From contig NZ_FMZS01000011.1 of NCBI RefSeq assembly GCF_900101265.1, positions 248,001 to 312,000 of the forward strand: a stretch of DNA of 64,000 bases, written 5' to 3'. Shown piece after piece: positions 22,075 through 29,149 of the stretch. Below the pieces are notes generated by a model, which saw only the letters and a list, made by a program, of their open reading frames with translations, ran no database searches and was not told where the DNA came from. The position numbers and the translations under genes are program-made. This DNA is from Massilia sp. PDC64 (GTDB lineage: Bacteria > Pseudomonadota > Gammaproteobacteria > Burkholderiales > Burkholderiaceae_D). The first letter of the stretch is position 1. Each line of letters begins with the position of its first letter.

Positions 22075-22935
22075 ATGCGCACTTCCTTCCGTACCGTCAC
22101 GGCCGACGGCGTCGACGTGTTCTACCGCGAGGCCGGCCCGCAGGACGCCCCCGTCATGCTGCTCGTGCACGGTTTCCCGTCGTCCTCGCACATGTTCCGC
22201 GACCTGATCCCGCTGTTGGCCGACAAATACCGCGTGATCGCGCCGGACCTGCCGGGCTTCGGCTTCACGGTCGTGCCGGCTGCGCGCGAGTACGTCTACA
22301 CGTTCGACAACCTGGCGTCCACGCTGGAAGCCTTCGTCGACGTCCTCGGCCTCGAACAATATGCGCTGTACGTGTTCGACTACGGCGCGCCGACGGGCCT
22401 GCGCCTCGCGGCGAAACACCCGGAACGCGTGACGGCGCTCGTGTCGCAGAACGGCAATGCCTACCTGGAGGGGCTGGGCGACGCGTGGGCACCGATCCGG
22501 CAGGCGTGGGCCGACCCGAGCCCGGCCAACCGCGCCGCGCTGGGTGCCATCCTGGACTTCGAAGGGACGAAATGGCAGTACGTGCACGGCGTGCCCGACC
22601 CGTCGCGCGTGGCGCCGGAGGCGTACCACCTCGACGCCGCGCTGCTGCAACGGCCCGGCAACCGGGAGATCCAGATCGACCTGTTCGTCGACTACGCGCA
22701 CAACCTGGAAAAATACCCGCTGTTCCAGCAGTTCTTCCGCGATACGCACGTGCCGACGCTCGCGATCTGGGGCAGGCACGATCCGTTCTTCATCCCGCTG
22801 GGCGCCGAGGCCTACCGCCGCGACAATCCGAACGCGACGGTCCGTTTCCTCGACACGGGCCACTTCGCGCTCGAGACCCACGTGGACGAGATCGCGGCGG
22901 AGATCCGCGCGCTGCTGGCGCGGGCGGTCGGATAA
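22075..22935 (+). CDS. Alpha/beta hydrolase of the epoxide hydrolase / haloalkane dehalogenase group
   Basis: 286 residues. HGFP (32-35) is the oxyanion motif. The nucleophile position reads VFDYGAP, with aspartate 102, as in epoxide hydrolases and haloalkane dehalogenases rather than serine hydrolases. GRHDPFF near 240 gives the acid and DTGHFALE the histidine. The substrate is unknown. AAGGAGAACC precedes the ATG. It is transcribed away from the CGNR-LysR pair, whose products may control it. Confidence 0.85.
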   Translation: MRTSFRTVTADGVDVFYREAGPQDAPVMLLVHGFPSSSHMFRDLIPLLADKYRVIAPDLPGFGFTVVPAAREYVYTFDNLASTLEAFVDVLGLEQYALYVFDYGAPTGLRLAAKHPERVTALVSQNGNAYLEGLGDAWAPIRQAWADPSPANRAALGAILDFEGTKWQYVHGVPDPSRVAPEAYHLDAALLQRPGNREIQIDLFVDYAHNLEKYPLFQQFFRDTHVPTLAIWGRHDPFFIPLGAEAYRRDNPNATVRFLDTGHFALETHVDEIAAEIRALLARAVG

Positions 22936-22941
22936 CGCGGC

Positions 22942-24699
22942 TTACGGCGCCGGCACGCCCTGCTGCTTCGGCGTGTACGGCGCGTACAGGAACGAACCGG
23001 GCCACTGCGGCGTCGGCACGTTGTAGCGCGGCGCCGCGCTCGTGTAGTTGGCGCCGTCGCGCCAGTCGCCGGTGCCCGTGTACTGCGCCACCTGCGGGTA
23101 CGGGTACACGGGGCGCGATGCCGTCTGCGTGCCCGCGCTGTCCGTTTTATAGGTCATGACGGCAGCCGGCGCCGTGCCCTGCTCCACCCACCCGGTCACC
23201 TGGGACACGAGGTCGATGTCGGCCATGCCTTCGCCACCGCCGCAGTGGCCGACGCCGGGCACGAGGTACAGCCGGGCGAACGTGTCGACGGTCGACTGTC
23301 CCATCTGGTTCTGCAGCGCCTCGTAATAGGCGATCGTGTAGCGCGGCGAGATGTGCTGGTCGGCCCAGCCATGCCACAGGATCAGCTTCCCGCCGGCCTG
23401 CCGGAACGCGGACAGGTCCGGATTGGTCGCATCGTACAGCGGGTGGTTCGCGGCCAGATACGTGTTGTAGAAGCTGCTGTCGGTGTAGCCGAACGTGTCG
23501 ATGGTGGGCATCGTCGGACTGCCCGAAAAGATCAGGTTGTAGGCGCCCGTCACGATGTTGTAGCTGAAGACGCCCGACTTGACGGCGACGGGCGCGGCGG
23601 CCGAGCCGGACGTCGGCACTTCCACGCCGACCCAGTTGCCTTCGGAGCCGAACAGCGGGCGGCCGATCTGCATGCGGGCATTCGTGGCGGCATCCACGGG
23701 GCCGCCGTAGATCCTGCCGGCGGCGCTCACCTCGAGCGCCGTCAGGCAGCCGCTCGTGTCCGTGGCGTTCGCCGGGCACGCGATCGACGCGGGATCGAAG
23801 TTGCAGGCGCGCGGATCGGTGATCAGGCCGTCGGGCGTGTCGGCGCACGCGGCCAGCACGGCCTTGTGCAGCAGCGCGACCTTGTCCGGATACAGGATCG
23901 AGTTGCCACTGCTGTCGCCCGTGGTGCTGTTGGCGACGACGCTCCAGCCGTGGAACACGGAATTCTGCACCTGGAAGTGGGCGGCGGGTGCGCCCGCGAT
24001 GATGCCGTTGTAATCGTTCGGATAGCGCTGCGCGGCCATCAGCGCTTCGCGGCCGCCGTCCGAGCAGCCGATGAAGTAGTTGTACTTCGGGTCCTGGCCG
24101 TAATAGGCCTTGATCAGCTTCTTCGCCGCGAGCGTCGTGATGTGCTGGCCGCGGTACGCGAAGTCGGCCTGCTTCTGCGGGTCCGTCGTCCAGGACGGAT
24201 CGTTGCCCTGGTGGCCCATGTCGGTGGCGGCCGTCACGAAGCCGCCTTCCTGCACGAGCGGGCACTTGTAGCTGAAGCTGACGCCGGACAGCTTCGTCGG
24301 GTCGGCGAGGTTGCCGCACAGGCCGCCGCAGCCCAGTGCCGCGAAACGCTGCGTCCACGTGCTGACGGGCAGCGCCACCTCGAACGTATTGGCGGGCGCC
24401 AGCGTGCCCTTCACGGCGCACAGGCTGACGGTGTTGCCGTTGACGGTGGTCGTCGTGACGGTCGCCGATGCGATCGTGCTGCCGGCGCCGCCGATGTCCG
24501 TCAGGTCGACGGCGGCCAGTTGCGCGCAGTCGACGACCGGTTTCACAATACCGGGCCCGGCGGTCACGGGCGTCGTGATGGTCGTGTTGTCCGTGCTGCC
24601 GCTGCCATTGCCGCCGCCGCTGCAGGCCGCGAGTGCGAGCAGCGCGACGCAGGCCGCGGCCCATGCCGGCACCCGGCGGATCGATCCTCGTGTTCTCAT
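22942..24699 (-). CDS. Tannase/feruloyl esterase family lipoprotein
   Basis: 585 residues. The lipobox LAAC near residue 24 predicts a lipoprotein. The family features are GCSDGGREALMAAQRYP, with nucleophile Ser213, and the late segment VPGVGHCGGGEG carrying the histidine; YFIGCSDGG is preceded by the usual KAYYG region. Tannase-family enzymes cut aromatic esters of plant phenolics such as gallate or ferulate esters. GGAGACGTA lies right before the ATG. It converges with the alpha/beta hydrolase gene. Confidence 0.88.
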   Translation of the reverse strand: MRTRGSIRRVPAWAAACVALLALAACSGGGNGSGSTDNTTITTPVTAGPGIVKPVVDCAQLAAVDLTDIGGAGSTIASATVTTTTVNGNTVSLCAVKGTLAPANTFEVALPVSTWTQRFAALGCGGLCGNLADPTKLSGVSFSYKCPLVQEGGFVTAATDMGHQGNDPSWTTDPQKQADFAYRGQHITTLAAKKLIKAYYGQDPKYNYFIGCSDGGREALMAAQRYPNDYNGIIAGAPAAHFQVQNSVFHGWSVVANSTTGDSSGNSILYPDKVALLHKAVLAACADTPDGLITDPRACNFDPASIACPANATDTSGCLTALEVSAAGRIYGGPVDAATNARMQIGRPLFGSEGNWVGVEVPTSGSAAAPVAVKSGVFSYNIVTGAYNLIFSGSPTMPTIDTFGYTDSSFYNTYLAANHPLYDATNPDLSAFRQAGGKLILWHGWADQHISPRYTIAYYEALQNQMGQSTVDTFARLYLVPGVGHCGGGEGMADIDLVSQVTGWVEQGTAPAAVMTYKTDSAGTQTASRPVYPYPQVAQYTGTGDWRDGANYTSAAPRYNVPTPQWPGSFLYAPYTPKQQGVPAP

Positions 24700-25085
24700 T
24701 ACGTCTCCATGGTGTTGTTGGGGGTCCCAGTATCCCCAGCCGTCCATGGACGGGGGTTGCATTCTTTCCCGCCGACGTTTCAATCTGCTTATCGAACGAG
24801 GCGCCTTTTATCCGCTGCCGGATGTACAATGGGCCATCGAACTACGTTGCATGGCAGCGCAATGGCTCACGAGAATTTCTTGAAATGCCGACAGGCCCAC
24901 GCCCCCGTCCGCGCGACGGCGGCCTGCCTGCGCCTGCCCGACTACGCCTTGCCGCGCGCACTCGCCCGGCTTCATTAAGCTCGGCGGCGGCACAGCCGTT
25001 GGCCGGGCTCCACACGACATCCCCATCCGCCCGCGTGTATCGGGCGGCCATGACCCATTCCTGTCCAGGACATAAAGAGACTACG
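24700..25085. other. Intergenic region, no convincing gene
   Basis: 386 bp between the tannase start and the small protein at 25086. It contains an open frame from the ATG at 24862 with no ribosome binding site or recognisable product. Promoters for both flanking genes should be here, but I could not pick a clear pair. Confidence 0.4.
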
Positions 25086-25238
25086 ATGAAAATGACTCGA
25101 CCCTCGCTGTTCCGCCGCCCGCCCAGCATCCGGGCACTCAACGACCTGATCGCGCACCGCAAGCGCCTGCGCCAGCGCATCGGCCTCGCCCTCGCCGTCT
25201 GCCTGCCGCTCGGCTGGCTGCTGCTCCACTTCGAGTGA
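25086..25238 (+). CDS. Small membrane protein
   Basis: 50 residues: a basic N-terminus (RPSLFRRPPSIRALNDLIAHRKRLRQR) and one C-terminal membrane helix (IGLALAVCLPLGWLLLHFE). It sits 13 bp ahead of rnk on the same strand, so co-transcription is likely. No family recognised. The ATG has AAAGAGACTACG before it, a modest site. Confidence 0.5.
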   Translation: MKMTRPSLFRRPPSIRALNDLIAHRKRLRQRIGLALAVCLPLGWLLLHFE

Positions 25239-25251
25239 CGGAGGTGCCGCC

Positions 25252-25659
25252 ATGCTCCCCGTCATCACCATTTCGACGGTCGACCTCGACCGCATCGACC
25301 TGCTGCTGGACCGCCTGCCCTCCGCCCAGGCGGCGGCGCGCGACGCCCTGGCGGACGAACTCGCACGGGCCGACGTCGTCGCACCGTGGGACATGCCGCC
25401 CCGCGTCGTGACGATGCGTTCCACCGTCCGCTTCCGCCTGGACGGCAAGGAAAGCGAGTGGTGCAAGACACTCGTCTATCCGAAGGAGGCGGGCCAGGGC
25501 GACGACACGGTGTCGGTGCTGTCGCCCGTCGGCAGTGCCTTGCTGGGCCTGTCCGAGGGCGACCGCATCGAGTGGACCCATCCGGACGGCAGGACGCTCG
25601 GCGTGGAAGTCGTCGAAGTGATCTACCAGCCCGAGCGGGCCGGCCACTATCACCTCTGA
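25252..25659 (+). CDS. rnk: Regulator of nucleoside diphosphate kinase, Rnk (GreA/GreB-like)
   Basis: 135 residues. The C-terminal half (VSVLSPVGSALLGLSEGDRIEW and VEVVEVIYQPE) is the GreA/B C-terminal fold; the N-terminal half is a short helical hairpin, as in Rnk. VVTMRSTVRFRLDG matches the family linker. Rnk binds RNA polymerase and influences nucleotide pools. GGAGGT precedes the ATG. It converges with the GntR gene, leaving 9 bp. Confidence 0.85.
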   Translation: MLPVITISTVDLDRIDLLLDRLPSAQAAARDALADELARADVVAPWDMPPRVVTMRSTVRFRLDGKESEWCKTLVYPKEAGQGDDTVSVLSPVGSALLGLSEGDRIEWTHPDGRTLGVEVVEVIYQPERAGHYHL

Positions 25660-25668
25660 ACGACGCGT

Positions 25669-26421
25669 TCACTCACCCAGCTGGAACGTGCAGCTCGCGA
25701 AGAATTCGTAGCGGTCCGGGCAGATGTGGAACGTGGAATGGTCGCAGCAGTCCCCGTTCGGGAACGCGGACGTGCGCGTCATCACGAGCAGTGGGCTGCC
25801 CGTCTTCACCTTGAGGGTGCGGGCAACGTCGGCGGCGGCCGCTTCGGCACGGATCGCGATGTCCGCGTGGGCGACACCCTTGCCGTTGATGGCGCCCAGC
25901 AGCGCGTAATTCGGCTGGCCCGCGACGACGTCCCGGTCCAGCGTTTCGATCGCGCGCGGCAGGTAGCTGGCGCCCAGCGCGATCGGCTTGCCGTCGACGA
26001 GGTGCAGGCGGCGCAGCAGCACGCAGGCGCCGTCCCTGTCGACGAAGCGGTCGCGCAGGTGCTCCGGCACCGCCGCCCGTTCGAGCGACAGCAGGCGCAT
26101 CTCCGGCGTCAGGCCTTGCAGCACGAGCGAATCGTGGAAGCTGCGCAGCGCATCCAGGCCGTGGCGCACGCGCTTGCCCGCGACGTACGTGCCTTTCCCC
26201 TGCTTGCGCTCCACCGTCCCTTCTTCTTCCAGCCGGTCCAGCGCCTGGCGCACGGTGATCCGGCTCACGCCGAAGCGCTCGCACAACTGCGCCTCCGACG
26301 GCAGCTTGCCGGCCGCGCCATAGGCGCCGTTCATGGCTTCCTCGCGCAGCCGCGTGGCGATCTGCTCGTATAGCGAGGTGATGTTTTTTCGGTCGAGTGC
26401 GTTAGCTAGCATGGGCGCCAT
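25669..26421 (-). CDS. GntR family regulator with UTRA effector domain (HutC group)
   Basis: 250 residues from the ATG at 26421; an ATG three codons in (26412) and one at 26493 are alternatives. The winged helix has LPSEAQLCERFGVSRITVRQALDRLEEEGTV; the UTRA domain follows from about 80 to the end, with LLRRLHLVDGKPIALGASYLP. UTRA domains bind small metabolites. It is divergent from the ABC-transporter operon and is the obvious candidate to regulate it. Confidence 0.88.
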   Translation of the reverse strand: MAPMLANALDRKNITSLYEQIATRLREEAMNGAYGAAGKLPSEAQLCERFGVSRITVRQALDRLEEEGTVERKQGKGTYVAGKRVRHGLDALRSFHDSLVLQGLTPEMRLLSLERAAVPEHLRDRFVDRDGACVLLRRLHLVDGKPIALGASYLPRAIETLDRDVVAGQPNYALLGAINGKGVAHADIAIRAEAAAADVARTLKVKTGSPLLVMTRTSAFPNGDCCDHSTFHICPDRYEFFASCTFQLGE

Positions 26422-26499
26422 TATTCCCGAAACGTCGTCCGGCCGTGACTGGAAAACCGGATATGAATATACGGAATCGTTCGTTTTCGTCACTTATCT

Positions 26500-26511
26500 T
26501 AATACGTATTA
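26500..26511. promoter_or_regulatory. 12-bp palindrome, candidate GntR operator
   Basis: TAATACGTATTA is a perfect palindrome between the GntR gene and the ABC operon start. Its position fits an operator for the divergent regulator. It is short and AT-rich, so it could also be chance. Confidence 0.4.
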
Positions 26512-26557
26512 TGACAAGCATGTCGAACACACGATCCGGCGCGGCCGGTTTCCGACC

Positions 26558-27337
26558 ATGGACCAGAGCAACAAGGGCCGCCTGGCGGTCGAACGCATCG
26601 GCTTCAGCTACCCCGGCGGCGAGGCTGTCTTCCGGGACTTTTCCTTCCACGCCGAGCCCGGAGAATTCGTCGCGCTGCTCGGCCCGTCCGGCTGCGGCAA
26701 GTCCACGCTGCTGAACCTGCTCGCGGGCTTTCACGCCCCCACGCACGGCACGGTCCGTCTCGACGGCGCGCCCGTCACGCCCGAGATGCCGCAACTGGGT
26801 TATGTCTTCCAGTCGCCGCACCTGTTTCCCTGGCTGACCGCGCTCGAGAACGTGCGCTTCGGCCTGCGCATGGCGAACCATGCGGGCATCGACGCGCAAC
26901 GGGCGCGGGCGCAACGCTACCTGGACCTCGTCGGCATGGGCGCCGCGGGCGGCAAGCTGCCGCACGAGCTGTCCGGCGGCATGCAGCAGCGCGTGGCGAT
27001 CGCCCGCGCGCTGGCGATGGAACCGGGCCTGCTGTTGATGGACGAGCCGTTTTCCGCGCTCGACGCCATCACGCGCGCCGGCCTGAACGACGAGCTGCTG
27101 CGCATCTGGTCCGCGTCCGGCCAGACCATCGTCTTCATCACCCACGACATCGACGAAGCCGTGTTCCTCGCCGACCGCGTGATCGTGCTGGGCACGGCCC
27201 CGCGCGGCATCCAGGCCGAGCTGAAGATCGACCTGCCGCGTCCCCGCACCTTCCACGCCGCGCGCAAGCTGCCCCGCTTCGGCGAGTACGCCGCCGCGCT
27301 GATGGACCACGTGGCCGGTGCGATGGAAGCGGCATGA
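26558..27337 (+). CDS. ABC transporter ATP-binding protein (SsuB/TauB-like)
   Basis: 259 residues. Walker A GPSGCGKST, Q-loop YVFQSPHLFPWLTA, signature LSGGMQQRVAIARAL, Walker B LLLMDEPFSALD and H-loop FITHDIDEA are all intact. The sequence type is that of nitrate/sulfonate/taurine importers. No ribosome binding site is obvious before the ATG. The stop overlaps the start of the binding-protein gene. It energises import together with the permease at 28377. Confidence 0.92.
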   Translation: MDQSNKGRLAVERIGFSYPGGEAVFRDFSFHAEPGEFVALLGPSGCGKSTLLNLLAGFHAPTHGTVRLDGAPVTPEMPQLGYVFQSPHLFPWLTALENVRFGLRMANHAGIDAQRARAQRYLDLVGMGAAGGKLPHELSGGMQQRVAIARALAMEPGLLLMDEPFSALDAITRAGLNDELLRIWSASGQTIVFITHDIDEAVFLADRVIVLGTAPRGIQAELKIDLPRPRTFHAARKLPRFGEYAAALMDHVAGAMEAA

Positions 27338-28380
27338 CACTTTTTACTCTCTCCCGAAAGCACCGCATGAGACCCGCTCCGTTCTCTTCCCTGCTGCGCC
27401 TTGCCGTCGCGGCCACCGTCTTCGTCCTGCAGGCCGCCCACGCGGACACGCCGACCCTGCGCATCGGCTGGGTCTACGCGATGGCCAACGCGCCCGCGCT
27501 GATCGCCGATAAAAAGGGCTACTTTGCCGAGGAAGGGCTTAAGGTCGAACTCAAGCAGTTCGGCGACGGCCCGGTCGTGCAGCAGGCGCTGTCCGCCGGC
27601 GAGCTGGACATGGCCTACATCGGCGCGCCGCCCGTGTTCCAGTGGTATGCGCGCGGGCTGCAAAGCCGCATCCTCGCGAAGGTGAACTATGGCCAGGCGG
27701 CGCTCGTCGCCGGCGCGGCGGGTCCCGTGCGGACGCTGGCCGACCTGCGCGGCAAGAAGGTGGCCGGCGTGGCGCGCGGCAGCGGCATGGACGTGCTGCT
27801 GCGCGGCGCCGTCCTGCGCGACCTGGCCCGCCTCGATGGAGACCGCGACGTGCAGGTCGTGAACATGCCGGTCGGGAACATGAATGCGGCGCTCGAACGC
27901 AACGTCGTCGACGCCGCGTTCAGCTGGGAACCGTTCGTGTCGGAAGCCGTGCTGCGCGGCAGTGGCCGGCTCGTACTGGACGTGAACCAGAAATTCCAGC
28001 GCTATCCGTGGTACGTGCTGATGGCCGTGCCGCGCACGCTGGCCGGGCGGCCGGACGACGTCGTCAAGGTGCTGCGCGCGCACCGCAAGGCGATCCGCTT
28101 CCTCAACGAGCACCCGGACGAAGCGGATCGCATCATCGCCGACGCCTTCGCCATCGCACCGATCAAAACGGCGGACGGCAGGGCCATCGAACCCGCGGCC
28201 GTCGTGCGCGAAGCCCGCAAGCGCCTCGGCTGGTCCGACCGGCTCGAACCGACCGACCTGCAATTCATCCAGCGCCTGATGAACGATTCCCAGGCCCTCG
28301 GCTATCTCGGCCGGCCGTTGAAGGCGAGCGAGGTCGTGGACCTGTCGTGGCAACAGCGGGCGACGCAGGGCCAGCGATGA
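27334..28380 (+). CDS. ABC transporter substrate-binding protein (SsuA/TauA-like)
   Basis: 348 residues from the ATG overlapping the previous stop; an ATG at 27367 would give a more typical signal peptide (MRPAPFSSLLRLAVAATVFV, cut after AHA). The mature protein has TLRIGWVYAMANAPALIADKKGYFAEEGL and GELDMAYIGAPPVFQWYARG, typical of the periplasmic NMT1/SsuA-like family. Its ligand is not predictable; sulfonates, taurine, nitrate and thiamine precursors are bound by relatives. Coupled to the permease by ATGA. Confidence 0.88.
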   Translation: MTLFTLSRKHRMRPAPFSSLLRLAVAATVFVLQAAHADTPTLRIGWVYAMANAPALIADKKGYFAEEGLKVELKQFGDGPVVQQALSAGELDMAYIGAPPVFQWYARGLQSRILAKVNYGQAALVAGAAGPVRTLADLRGKKVAGVARGSGMDVLLRGAVLRDLARLDGDRDVQVVNMPVGNMNAALERNVVDAAFSWEPFVSEAVLRGSGRLVLDVNQKFQRYPWYVLMAVPRTLAGRPDDVVKVLRAHRKAIRFLNEHPDEADRIIADAFAIAPIKTADGRAIEPAAVVREARKRLGWSDRLEPTDLQFIQRLMNDSQALGYLGRPLKASEVVDLSWQQRATQGQR

Positions 28381-29132
28381 CGGCCCGGGCTTTCACTCCG
28401 AACTGGGGCTGGGCCGCGCTGCCCGCCCTGTTCCTCGCGTGGAGTGCCGTCTCGAGCCGCTTCCCCGCGTACATCCTGCCGCCGCCGTGGGACGTCGCCG
28501 TCGAAGGCTGGCAATGGCTCGCGAGCGGCAGGTTGTGGCAGCACCTGGGCGCCAGCCTGTTCGAGGAACTGCTCGGCTTCGGCGCGGCCGTCCTCGTTGC
28601 CGCGGTGCTCGGCGTCGCGGGCGGCCTGTCCTCCGGCTTTCGCGCGTTCGCGACGCCGCTGAACAACCTGTTCATGGCGATCCCGCCCGTCGCGTGGGCG
28701 CCGCTGACGATGATCGTGTTCGGCCTCGGCTACCCGGCCATCGTCGCCGTGATCTTCATCGCGGCCGTGTTCCCGATGGCGCTGACCCTGCAGGCCGGCG
28801 TGCAGGGCATCCGCCAGGGCGAAGTGCGCGCCGCGCGCATCCTCGGCGCCACGCGGCTGCAGCTGCTCGCCCACGTCTACCTGCCCGCGTCGCTGCCGGC
28901 GCTGACGACGGCGCTGCGCGTGGGCTTCAGCCAGGCCTGGCGCGCGCTCGTGGCGGCCGAGATGATCGGCGCGTCGCGCGGCATCGGCTGGATGGTGTCG
29001 ACGGGCGGCCAGACCGGCAACAGCAGCCAGGTCCTGTTCGGCATCGCCCTCATCGGGGCGTTCGCCTGGCTGGCCGAGCACCTCGTGTTCCGCCGTCTCG
29101 AAAACCATTACCGCGCCTGGCGCCAGGCGTAA
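28377..29132 (+). CDS. ABC transporter permease (SsuC/TauC-like)
   Basis: 251 residues, about six membrane helices. The EAA loop reads EVRAARILGATRLQLLAHVYLPASLP, which contacts the ATPase. MAIPPVAWAPLTMIVFGLG and WRALVAAEMIGASRGIGWMV match the SsuC type. The ATG overlaps the stop of the binding protein. Forms the membrane channel of the importer. Confidence 0.9.
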   Translation: MTARAFTPNWGWAALPALFLAWSAVSSRFPAYILPPPWDVAVEGWQWLASGRLWQHLGASLFEELLGFGAAVLVAAVLGVAGGLSSGFRAFATPLNNLFMAIPPVAWAPLTMIVFGLGYPAIVAVIFIAAVFPMALTLQAGVQGIRQGEVRAARILGATRLQLLAHVYLPASLPALTTALRVGFSQAWRALVAAEMIGASRGIGWMVSTGGQTGNSSQVLFGIALIGAFAWLAEHLVFRRLENHYRAWRQA

Positions 29133-29149
29133 TTCAACTGAAAGCGACC

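Noticed and set aside
24862..24978. Short open frame between the tannase and Rnk region
   Set aside because: No ribosome binding site, no recognisable product and biased composition.
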